Assembly (NCBI RefSeq): GCF_009758205.1 | Contig: NZ_WRXN01000006.1 | Span: 186,001-250,000, forward strand | Direction: 5' to 3' | DNA: 64,000 nt | Origin: Chitinophaga tropicalis | GTDB lineage: Bacteria; Bacteroidota; Bacteroidia; Chitinophagales; Chitinophagaceae | Shown here: positions 35,499-43,149 of the stretch, in pieces | Position numbering within the stretch: the stretch's first letter is position 1 | How the letters are laid out: each line of letters begins with the position of its first letter | Program-made: the position numbers and the translations under genes | The notes under the pieces: generated by a model | Database searches by the model: none | What the model was told of the DNA's origin: nothing | The model's input: the letters and a program-made list of their open reading frames with translations, nothing else

Positions 35499-35566
35499 GC
35501 CGAAAACCATCGAAACGAGTAGGCACAATCTCTCATTTCCCAGGTTAGCTTTTATACCTAAAAAGC
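35499..35566 (+). promoter_or_regulatory. Conserved leader of peptide gene 3
   Basis: GCCGAAAACCAT at 35499, AGTAGGCA about 8 bases later, then GGTTAGCTTTT-ATACC-TAAAAAGC ending 3 bp before the ATG. The same order and similar spacing occur upstream of the peptide gene at 19237-19533 (minus). The final block can fold as GCTTTT/AAAAGC. Confidence 0.65.
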
Positions 35567-35569
35567 AGA

Positions 35570-35905
35570 ATGACTATGAAAAAGGCAAGAATTATTCTGG
35601 CTACTATTGCCCTGTTGGCAATTGTAAGCGCAACTATGGCTTTCAAAATGCGTAATGGTACACCCAGGTTGGTTGTTCCTCAGTTTATTTCGACGTATAT
35701 CTTTACGTACCAGGGCACCCCTTACACTGTTACTTATTGGTATTGTAGTACTACCAGTGTTTGGAGAACAAATATCGGTTCCCCGATTCAGACCTGGTCT
35801 TCTTTCTTATCTACCTACACCACCTTTGATATTAATGGGCAGCCGTTTACAACTACATTTGTAGCATGTACTACATTTCAGACAGCAACGACTGCTCTTC
35901 AATAA
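35570..35905 (+). CDS. Small secreted Thr-rich peptide, two-repeat family, member 3
   Basis: The protein has 111 residues. The signal M-K-K-A-R-I-I-L-A-T-I-A-L ends S-A-T-M-A then F-K. The two repeats are clearest here: F-I-S-T-Y-I-F-T-Y-Q-G-T-P-Y-T-V-T-Y then W-Y-C-S-T-T, and F-L-S-T-Y-T-T-F-D-I-N-G-Q-P-F-T-T-T-F then V-A-C-T-T-F. Each looks like a beta-hairpin with a G-x-P turn and one Cys. No membrane anchor or lipobox is present, so the product should be released. It is followed by a terminator at 35930 and preceded by a broken copy of itself. Confidence 0.68.
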   Translation: MTMKKARIILATIALLAIVSATMAFKMRNGTPRLVVPQFISTYIFTYQGTPYTVTYWYCSTTSVWRTNIGSPIQTWSSFLSTYTTFDINGQPFTTTFVACTTFQTATTALQ

Positions 35906-35929
35906 AGAGGGGTAAGGATAATTGCTGTG

Positions 35930-35965
35930 AAGCCAACTCCCAGCCTATTGACTGGAAGTTGGCTT
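35930..35965. terminator. Terminator between peptide gene 3 and NACHT gene
   Basis: AAGCCAACT...AGTTGGCTT stem, extended inward by CCAG/CTGG, with an A/T-rich sequence after it. It lies 24 bp after the peptide stop and 7 bp before the convergent NACHT stop. Confidence 0.7.
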
Positions 35966-35972
35966 ATATAGT

Positions 35973-38012
35973 TTAAATAGCCAATAAAGTATTGTTTGCT
36001 GTTATCTTAAATAGATTTTCATTTACAATCAGGTAGTTAGGTAGTCTGAAGATATTCCCATGTTGCAAGAAGGATTTTACCTCATATATACTATGGTAAG
36101 AGTTTAGCTCAAAAGATTTTGAATAATTCAGGAGGGATTTTTTTACTGAGTTTCGTATAACCTCGTTGTTAATAATACGCTCAAAGACCGGATCTACAGT
36201 ATCGGTGTACGTTTCTCTTATTTTATGGGTAAAGCTGTCGTCAATGATCCTGTTGAAGCCGTCTTTCTTCAATATGAGTCCTGAATATAGGCCTAAGAAA
36301 CAGATACCTAATATTTCTTCGACCTCAAAATCCGGTATTTCATTCATTAATCTTTCTAAGAAAACCAATATATATTGCATATGACTGCCAGTATGCTTAG
36401 TCAAAAAGTCATGGTATAGTTCAGCGAAGTAATTGTTCGGATTGGAAGATAATGCAACACATAAAGCGAAGATCTCAGGAATTGTAACCAAGCTATTCTC
36501 GTCTTTATACACGCTTCCTATATTGAATATATGATAAGCTGTTAAGAACTCCTGTAATGAGAAATGAGAAAAACAATACTTTCTTACTCCTGTTTCAATG
36601 AAAAGTCCTGTATGATTTTCAATTTCTTCAACAAGGTATTCTAATTCATCGATAGGTATTTTATATTTAGAGAGTAGGGATCTTAAATATAATCGTAAGT
36701 TCTCCCTGGTAAATTCCTGTTCCCCTTTATTTTTTGTAAGCGCAAAAGCGAATTCGGCTAAAAAGCGGATTTTTTTCTCTTTGACAAATTTCAGATACTT
36801 ACTGTGCCTTCTAAGCCGGTTTTCAGCTTCCCATTTCTCAACTAATAGTTCAATTATCTGGAAGTAGATCTCTACAGATGTATGTGGTATCTCTGCATTA
36901 TTCTTTTCAAATAATACACAGATGAATGCTAAGATTAGTGGTCTGTATAATGTATCGTAATAAGTTTTTGTTCGTAATTTTTCTTTTAATAGATCGCCAT
37001 ATTGAGGCTTGTTTACGAACCACTTATCGATGAATAAATTCAGTTGTTCATCTTTGAAGAAATTGATTTCATAAGTATAGGTATTGGCAAAATTTCCAAT
37101 TGTGCTTATTTCCCTGGAGGTAATTATGAAATTGCTTGCAGGGCATTTCAACGCCATGTTATTAAGTATTTCTACCAATGCTTCTTTTATCAGAGGCTCC
37201 TGTATCTCGTCATATCCATCTACAAGGTAAATTATTGAATGCTTGTTTGAAAGTTCCCATAAAAACAGTTCAACTGACTTTACCCATGATCCATAAGTAT
37301 CATCGTTCATGAAGATATTTGGATACTTCACGTAAAATCCAAGATCTCCAAGAATACTGATCAGGATATGTGCTTTAGTTGCTGTTTTCTTTTCTGTGAT
37401 AAGAAAGAAATCTTCTACTACTGCTATTTCATCTGCATGCGAGCTCTGACGCATGGCTTTTTTTCTTGGAATGTATACATTGGAAGAAATATCTCTGCAT
37501 TTCAATAAATATGGAAAATATCCATTCTTATTGATATGATTATCTTTTGACGGAGAGTTGTTAATCAGATGCTTTATTAGTGTTGATTTCCCTGTTCCCG
37601 GCCCTGCCTTGAATATATAGTTACTCCGACTGGTTAAAATATCATCAAGGTTTATGAATTCCTGTTTATTGTATATCTCATATTTCCGGAAAGTTTGATA
37701 AACATAATATTCTGAATTAAATCTAGGATTGAAACTCCTGATGATGTTTTCATTATCGGCCCAAGTCAACATACCAATTATGGAATGTTTTAAGGCATCC
37801 AGGTTCTTAAATTCATAAATGAACTGTTCTTCATGTGTCTCGCCCCCTGCATTTTTGCTTTTGGGGAAAGAGGATATCTGGGATAATACAAAATCGCTGA
37901 CTTTAGTGATTATGTATTCTCCAAGAATGGGATAGGAATCGTCAATTTTCTTTAAAAAATCCTTTAAAAAGGCATTGAGTGAATCGTCCATTGCAAGGTT
38001 ATTAAACATCAT
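35973..38012 (-). CDS. NACHT-domain NTPase (bacterial NLR-like, probable anti-phage)
   Basis: The protein has 679 residues. The NACHT NTPase core has Walker A A136-G-P-G-T-G-K-S-T, Walker B I-I-Y-L-V-D-G-Y-D-E-I at 260-270 (the D-G-x-D-E form typical of NACHT) and sensor I-I-T-S-R-E near 296. The winged-helix-end motif F-S-H-F-S-L-Q-E-F-L-T-A-Y at 481-493 is the NLR/NACHT signature (F-x-H-x-x-x-Q-E-F/Y). The N-terminal ~120 residues and the C-terminal ~180 residues have no nuclease, TIR or protease motif I can identify, so the effector is unclear; a short NACHT-associated C-terminal domain as in bNACHT01-type proteins is possible. Single-gene bacterial NACHT proteins are known to protect against phage. 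AT-rich, which fits acquired DNA. Confidence 0.85.
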   Translation of the reverse strand: MMFNNLAMDDSLNAFLKDFLKKIDDSYPILGEYIITKVSDFVLSQISSFPKSKNAGGETHEEQFIYEFKNLDALKHSIIGMLTWADNENIIRSFNPRFNSEYYVYQTFRKYEIYNKQEFINLDDILTSRSNYIFKAGPGTGKSTLIKHLINNSPSKDNHINKNGYFPYLLKCRDISSNVYIPRKKAMRQSSHADEIAVVEDFFLITEKKTATKAHILISILGDLGFYVKYPNIFMNDDTYGSWVKSVELFLWELSNKHSIIYLVDGYDEIQEPLIKEALVEILNNMALKCPASNFIITSREISTIGNFANTYTYEINFFKDEQLNLFIDKWFVNKPQYGDLLKEKLRTKTYYDTLYRPLILAFICVLFEKNNAEIPHTSVEIYFQIIELLVEKWEAENRLRRHSKYLKFVKEKKIRFLAEFAFALTKNKGEQEFTRENLRLYLRSLLSKYKIPIDELEYLVEEIENHTGLFIETGVRKYCFSHFSLQEFLTAYHIFNIGSVYKDENSLVTIPEIFALCVALSSNPNNYFAELYHDFLTKHTGSHMQYILVFLERLMNEIPDFEVEEILGICFLGLYSGLILKKDGFNRIIDDSFTHKIRETYTDTVDPVFERIINNEVIRNSVKKSLLNYSKSFELNSYHSIYEVKSFLQHGNIFRLPNYLIVNENLFKITANNTLLAI

Positions 38013-38142
38013 TAACTGTTGGGTTTTACAGTTTTATGAAAATTAGCTCTATAATTTGGTATATTCCCTAAGTGAAGTTGCATTTCGATATATTAAATAA
38101 CATAGAGAACAGGCAAGAATGTAAGAAATGTTGATTTATTTT

Positions 38143-39981
38143 TCAATATGATCCTGGTTGGATTGAGTTTAAGCGCTTTAATTCCTGGGGGGCAATCTTC
38201 ATCACCTCCCTATCATACGTTATCAGCCCATTTTCCTCCGTCTCCACATCATACGGTTGCGTATATATCGCCCCGGACAGCCCCTGTTTCTCCAGCCTCC
38301 TTAACCTCTCCATCATCGTAGCATACTTCTGCGCAAACTGCGCCGGCGAGACCTCCGCATACCCCCATCCGGCATCAGGATTCCACTGATGCCCGGGAGT
38401 CCTAACCCTTAGCCCTCCCCATTCCCCCAACACTCTCGCTTTCCCTGGAGATGCAGGCCCTATAGAAGGACCAGGGTAATAATGTATATCCGCCAGGTCA
38501 CTGCTTACCCACCAGCTGCGTGGTGGAAGGGAAGAGTATTCATCAAGGTTCTCGCCGGAGTGGCCGTTGATAATGCGGGAAGAGTCGGTCTGTTTCATCC
38601 ATTCTGTCAGTCGTTTCTGGTCATATCTGCCCCAGCCTTCGTTGAATAATACCCAGACGATAATGGATGGAAAGTTGTGGAGTTGCCGGAGGTTTTCGGC
38701 GGTTTCGTATTCGAACTGGGTGGTGGCGTAATAAGATTCATCTGCACAGGGGACCATGTCCTGCCATACAAGTATGCCTAGTTTGTCTGCATGATAATAC
38801 CATCGGTCAGGTTCTATCTTGACATGTTTGCGGATAGTGTTAAATCCCATGTCTTTAATAGTTTGTATATCGAACCGCATAGCGGAATCTGTAGGAGGTG
38901 TATATAATCCTTCCGGCCAGTATCCCTGGTCTAATACGCCCAGGTTGAAGGTATAGTGGTTGTTGAGAAAGATACGGGGTATACCGGCACTATCATTCTT
39001 AACTTCTATCTTTCGCATGCCGAAGTAGCTGGTAACGGAATCTGTCACTTTGCCATTACGCAGTAAAAATATTTTGAGAGAATAGAGGAAGGGATCTGCA
39101 GGACTCCAGAGACGTGCCCGCGGAACAGGCATATCTAAAAGAACGGAAGCAGGGCCTGTGACCCTGCCTATCTCCTGTTTGCCGGCATAGGCAATAGCTT
39201 TTACGGCATACCCCGGCCCGGTAAAAGATGTATTCACCCGCAGACCCAGACAATCAGCATCAATATCCGGCGTCATATACAGATCTGTAATATGAACAGG
39301 CGGCACTGTTTCCATCCACACTGTCTGCCAGATACCGCTGACGGCAGTATACAATATCTTCCGCGGACGAAGGAACTGCTTCCCCGTTGGATTAGGCCCC
39401 AGGTTAGTAGGGTCGAACACACTTACCACCAGCTCATTTTTGCCCGGCTGCAGTGAAGCTGTAATATCAAAAGAGAAATGCTGATAACCGCCCATATGCC
39501 GGCCGATAAGTTTCCCGTTCAGATAAATGGTCGCTTTCCAATCTACCGCTCCGAAATGAAGCAATACACGTTTCCCTCCGCGGATATCCGGCGCCGTTAT
39601 ATGCCGCTTATACCATAACCGCTGAGTAGGAAGAAAAACTTTTTTCACACCGGAGAGTGCAGATTCTATAGGATAGGGAACAAGTATCTTACCATCAAAA
39701 GTAGCAGGAACATTTGCATCCCAGGGCGTGACAGCATAGTTCCACAAGCCGTTCAGGTTCTCCCATTGAGAACGTACCATCTGCGGACGTGGATATTCCG
39801 GCAGTGCATTGCCAGGAGAGACTTCAGCAGCCCACCGTGTTTGTACCGGCACCGGTTGCATAGCCCAGGGTGAAGGAGCTACATGCCCGCCGGCCCCATG
39901 AGATGGGCCGGGGGAGGCATATAGGTATAAATGGGGTATCCATAGGGCAACAAACAAAAGTGTGCTTTGTAACGGTTTCAT
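38143..39981 (-). CDS. Glycoside hydrolase family 2 (beta-galactosidase/glucuronidase-like)
   Basis: The protein has 612 residues with a signal peptide (L-L-F-V-A-L-W-I-P-H-L-Y-L-Y-A). The N-terminal sugar-binding domain is seen in N-L-N-G-L-W-N-Y and L-H-F-G-A-V-D-W, followed by an immunoglobulin-like domain and a TIM barrel. The catalytic acid/base is Glu448 in L-F-N-E-G-W-G; the nucleophile is probably Glu520 in L-G-E-W-G-G. The short length and these motifs fit the small exported GH2 group of Bacteroidota that removes terminal beta-linked sugars; the exact sugar is not readable. The next gene upstream on the same strand is an AraC regulator 306 bp away. Confidence 0.9.
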   Translation of the reverse strand: MKPLQSTLLFVALWIPHLYLYASPGPSHGAGGHVAPSPWAMQPVPVQTRWAAEVSPGNALPEYPRPQMVRSQWENLNGLWNYAVTPWDANVPATFDGKILVPYPIESALSGVKKVFLPTQRLWYKRHITAPDIRGGKRVLLHFGAVDWKATIYLNGKLIGRHMGGYQHFSFDITASLQPGKNELVVSVFDPTNLGPNPTGKQFLRPRKILYTAVSGIWQTVWMETVPPVHITDLYMTPDIDADCLGLRVNTSFTGPGYAVKAIAYAGKQEIGRVTGPASVLLDMPVPRARLWSPADPFLYSLKIFLLRNGKVTDSVTSYFGMRKIEVKNDSAGIPRIFLNNHYTFNLGVLDQGYWPEGLYTPPTDSAMRFDIQTIKDMGFNTIRKHVKIEPDRWYYHADKLGILVWQDMVPCADESYYATTQFEYETAENLRQLHNFPSIIVWVLFNEGWGRYDQKRLTEWMKQTDSSRIINGHSGENLDEYSSLPPRSWWVSSDLADIHYYPGPSIGPASPGKARVLGEWGGLRVRTPGHQWNPDAGWGYAEVSPAQFAQKYATMMERLRRLEKQGLSGAIYTQPYDVETEENGLITYDREVMKIAPQELKRLNSIQPGSY

Positions 39982-40287
39982 TTAACCTGGGTTTTCTAAT
40001 GATTTTTGCGGTAGGGGAGTAAGAAAAGCTGTGTCTCTCTGAGGCTATCATTGGAGGGTAATGCCGTGTACTAATTGCGTTGTGGGGGGAAAGGTAACAC
40101 GGAAAAAAATGTCCCGGCTAGAGAACCAGGACGTTTTGTTTTCCTCAATATACCATTAATAAGTTTCGAGTATTGCTTATTCGTATGGCAACGAAACTAA
40201 TGTTAACTTTCATCCTAAAGGTACTCCGGTATTACGGATAAGTCTTTTGGTGATAGCCCTGAATTGTTAGGAGACAGCGAAATGTTT
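39982..40287. other. Intergenic region upstream of GH2 gene
   Basis: A 306-bp stretch that should hold the GH2 promoter. A short G/C-rich piece (about 40080-40130) precedes an A/T-rich one. I found no clear -7 box, hairpin terminator or palindrome. Confidence 0.35.
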
Positions 40288-41289
40288 CTAGATAACATTG
40301 CTGTTCTTTCTCAATTCCCGCGGACTTAATGAAAAACGTTTCTTTACTGCATAGGAGAAGCTGGAATAGTCGGTGTAGCCGAATTCCTCTGCCAGGTCCT
40401 GCAGTGGGGTGTTTGATTCTGTGAGTTTGCGGTGAATAATACGCATACGTGCGTTCTGGAAGAAATCATACACTGTGATTCCGTGTCTGCCACGGAAAAT
40501 GTCTTCCAGTTTCTTTTCATTCGTACCGGCATATCTTGCCAGTTGCTTCAGGGTAGGAGGAGAGGGCTGATGTAAGTGTTTCAACAGGTAGAGCTCCGTC
40601 TTTTCTCCTTTTTCATGATCGGCCACAGTGAGGCCGTTGGCGTCTGTAAGGTAACGTGAAAGCATGTCAAGTGATTCAATGATGAGTTCTCCGGTTTTCT
40701 GTTCTCTGTACTTCTCGCTGGCGGCTCTAGGTAACTGTCTTTCCGTGATGTCCTGGATTACATTACGCAAGCGTTCAGGGGCGACCATATTCTGGTCTAA
40801 GAGAGTGATCGTGTCCTCATTTTGCATTTTATCCAGCAAGTCTTTCACTATCGGGAAGCTCTCCTGGTATTCTTCCAGGTCTACTACCGGGATCTGTACA
40901 TTAAGTGCCACATATATACCCGCTGTTTTAAAACGGATAATATGACGCAGGCGGGGCGTAACGACAATGTTCAACTGATGCTGAAAAGTTTCCAGTTCAT
41001 GACTGTTCAACTCATAATGCATACTGCCTTTTAAGGTGTGGTGCAGGAGTAGATCTTCAACGTTGCCTTTGATCCTGAATGCTGACGGTTTTGTAATAAT
41101 AAAATGACTTACCCAGGCCCTGTAACCTTTATCGGTCACCTGCTGGTAAAGGATACAGCCAAAGCTATCGCTGACTGCATAGAATGGAGTGGCGCCCTGC
41201 AGTTCATAGCTGCTATAGGCTTCGGGCACTCCTGGGGTAAACAATACAGGTTGCCCTATTTGGGTTGTAATGGACAATGGTAGGGTCAT
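40288..41289 (-). CDS. AraC-family transcriptional regulator
   Basis: The protein has 333 residues. The C-terminal double helix-turn-helix is typical: L-A-R-Y-A-G-T-N-E-K-K-L, then F-R-G-R-H-G-I-T-V-Y-D-F-F-Q-N-A-R-M, then A-E-E-F-G-Y-T-D-Y-S-S-F-S-Y-A-V-K-K-R-F-like end with S-P-R-E-L-R. The N-terminal 220 residues are a cupin-like or unnamed sensing part. It may control the GH2 gene downstream on the same strand; this is positional inference only. Confidence 0.9.
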   Translation of the reverse strand: MTLPLSITTQIGQPVLFTPGVPEAYSSYELQGATPFYAVSDSFGCILYQQVTDKGYRAWVSHFIITKPSAFRIKGNVEDLLLHHTLKGSMHYELNSHELETFQHQLNIVVTPRLRHIIRFKTAGIYVALNVQIPVVDLEEYQESFPIVKDLLDKMQNEDTITLLDQNMVAPERLRNVIQDITERQLPRAASEKYREQKTGELIIESLDMLSRYLTDANGLTVADHEKGEKTELYLLKHLHQPSPPTLKQLARYAGTNEKKLEDIFRGRHGITVYDFFQNARMRIIHRKLTESNTPLQDLAEEFGYTDYSSFSYAVKKRFSLSPRELRKNSNVI

Positions 41290-41410
41290 CGTATAAGCAA
41301 TTTAGAACAGTATACTGCAATGGGACTGTCAACGGGGAAAAAAGGAGTCCTAATTAAAATAAAAGAGGATTATTAACGTGATCTTAACTTATTGCTTTAA
41401 ATAGAAATTC

Positions 41411-41418
41411 TAGCTTTG
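41411..41418 (+). promoter_or_regulatory. Candidate -7 box for the TAC operon
   Basis: TAGCTTTG matches the Bacteroidota -7 consensus TAnnTTTG, about 115 bp upstream of the toxin-like gene. A TTG 16 bases upstream is slightly closer than the usual -33 spacing, so support is weak. Confidence 0.3.
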
Positions 41419-41532
41419 CCGGGCAAAAAGGGATTCATTGATTCAATTTCTTCTCATGCAGATAGAAGAAGTCTCCCCAATAGCTTTCCCCTCAGATTGA
41501 ATGCTCCTATAACAGAAAAGTAAACCTATAAG

Positions 41533-42108
41533 TTGATTTCTATGGAAATAATTCCTACTTTTGGTCATACAAGGGCCATAGAAGATTGTCATTTATGGAC
41601 GGTTTGTTATCCGGAAGAATTGAATGATGCTTTCACAAATACATTCAACAAATGGAATGATACATCATACCTGGTATCTTTTTTTGAAGAAAACAATAAA
41701 GATTTAAATCATCCATTTTGGAATAGCATAACAATAGACGAAGCAATCGATCAGGTTAGAGAAGAAGCAAGGCAGTTTATGGGAGAGCTGAGGCGTATTG
41801 AAATGAAAAAGATTGAAGAAGGAGATCGTTCATTGAAACAAATCTTTCAGGCTCTGCATAAGGAGGGATATATTTTAATATCGCAAAATGTTGCCCTAAG
41901 AAAAGGGAAGGCAAAATATCCTGTACCTCCAATGTTGAGGCTATATGGAATTGCACTTGAAGATAGTTGTATAGTAATTACGGGAGGAGCAATTAAGATT
42001 ACGCCGGGAATGGATCGGCCTCATTTAGAAGAACAGAAACGCAAATTGTCCAGAGTTCAATTTTTTCTTAAACAGGAAGGAATTGACTCCAGGGATGGAG
42101 TTCAATAA
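41533..42108 (+). CDS. RelE/HigB-like toxin (long Bacteroidota type)
   Basis: The protein has 191 residues. The pattern L-W-T-V near residue 20, F-F-E-E-N-N-K-D-L near 50, L-K-Q-I-F-Q-A-L near 100 and M-L-R-L-Y-G-I-A-L then V-I-T-G-G-A-I-K-I-T-P-G-M near 140-160 is the one I know from the long RelE/HigB-type toxins of Bacteroidota (L-R-L-Y-A-I, I-T-G-G-A-I-K-L-T). The usual action is cleavage of mRNA on the ribosome. It is first in a tight operon with a helix-turn-helix antitoxin (9 bp gap) and a SecB-like gene. The start may be the ATG at 41533 or at 41542. Confidence 0.7.
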   Translation: MISMEIIPTFGHTRAIEDCHLWTVCYPEELNDAFTNTFNKWNDTSYLVSFFEENNKDLNHPFWNSITIDEAIDQVREEARQFMGELRRIEMKKIEEGDRSLKQIFQALHKEGYILISQNVALRKGKAKYPVPPMLRLYGIALEDSCIVITGGAIKITPGMDRPHLEEQKRKLSRVQFFLKQEGIDSRDGVQ

Positions 42109-42117
42109 TTTATAATT

Positions 42118-42618
42118 ATGGCAAAGACACAAAAGAAACTAGCAAGCTTGAATAGCAAAGGTCAGGTAAGCAAATGGTCAGAGGATGCTGATTCCCGTTT
42201 GGAAAACTGGAAGTGGCTTAGTTATTCCAGTCAGATAGCAAGAAGAGTATATGTTGCAGTTAAAGAAAGAGAAGGAATGAATCAGAAAGTGCTGGCAGAA
42301 AAATTAGGTGTAACCCCTCAACATATAAGTAAGATATTAAAAGGTGAGGAAAATCTGACTCTTGAAACGATTGCCAAATTGTCTGACGCGCTTGGTATTG
42401 AACTGATAACTTTTCCTGATTATAAATATAGTAAGCAGGTAGTGTTAAAAGAATATATCTCTAAGAATAGTTTAGCATGGACTGGGCTTTTAAAAAAATA
42501 TGTCACTAACATGTATCCTAATGACTATCAGCAATTGCTCTCGAATACTCATTTGTCATTAGCCGCAGATAACGCACAAACATTTGTAGCATTTGAAAAA
42601 AGTGATTTCCCTAAATAG
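42118..42618 (+). CDS. XRE-type helix-turn-helix antitoxin
   Basis: The protein has 166 residues. An XRE/Cro helix-turn-helix spans about residues 42-98 (V-L-A-E-K-L-G-V-T-P-Q-H-I-S-K-I-L-K-G and T-I-A-K-L-S-D-A-L-G-I-E-L). The C-terminal ~65 residues, absent from plain HigA, could be the chaperone-addiction segment that makes antitoxin folding depend on a SecB-like partner. Its place between toxin-like and SecB-like genes, 6 bp from the latter, fits. It probably represses its own operon. Confidence 0.85.
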   Translation: MAKTQKKLASLNSKGQVSKWSEDADSRLENWKWLSYSSQIARRVYVAVKEREGMNQKVLAEKLGVTPQHISKILKGEENLTLETIAKLSDALGIELITFPDYKYSKQVVLKEYISKNSLAWTGLLKKYVTNMYPNDYQQLLSNTHLSLAADNAQTFVAFEKSDFPK

Positions 42619-42624
42619 CAAACT

Positions 42625-43047
42625 ATGAGTAAGAATCCTGCTTTTATTCTGAAAGGAATCAATACCGAAGAATTCGCACTGATTGAAGAAGCATATAATC
42701 AATTTGAACAATCCGGATGTCAGTTCTCAATTAAGTTTGGGAGCTTACCTAATAAAAGAATCATCGCAGTTATTGTTCGTTTCACTTTTGATCAGAAAAA
42801 AACACCTTTCCTTATTCTTGAACTAGGTTGCCAATTCGAAGTAGAATCTCAAAGTTGGGAAGATATATCAGCCAGGAATAATGTAGTCCTCCCCGTGGAT
42901 TTTGCCCGCCATCTTGCCTCGATTAGCTTAGGGGTAGCACGAGGTGTATTGCATGCTAAAACAGAAAGCTCGGTTTTAAATCAGTTTATGGTGCCTGCTA
43001 TTGATTTACAGAGTATTATAAAAGAAGAACTCACGATTATCCCATAG
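42625..43047 (+). CDS. SecB-like chaperone of a TAC system
   Basis: The protein has 140 residues. It shows the SecB-like order of strands and helix: F-L-I-L-E-L-G-C-Q-F-E-V in the middle, then V-L-P-V-D-F-A-R-H-L-A-S-I-S-L-G-V-A-R-G-type helix, and the C-terminal T-E-S-S-V-L-N-Q-F-M-V-P-A-I-D-L end. SecB proteins bind unfolded clients; in toxin-antitoxin-chaperone systems (first described in Mycobacterium tuberculosis) they protect and fold the antitoxin. Similarity is structural in pattern rather than strong in sequence. Operon position supports the call. Confidence 0.65.
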   Translation: MSKNPAFILKGINTEEFALIEEAYNQFEQSGCQFSIKFGSLPNKRIIAVIVRFTFDQKKTPFLILELGCQFEVESQSWEDISARNNVVLPVDFARHLASISLGVARGVLHAKTESSVLNQFMVPAIDLQSIIKEELTIIP

Positions 43048-43149
43048 TTTTTCCGCATTGCGTAAATACTTTTCCCTTTCCGTCTCGCCAATTCCTCCCT
43101 TTCCCCCGACTTTTGCGCAGCAAAACCGATAGGAAGCCACTCAAACGCT

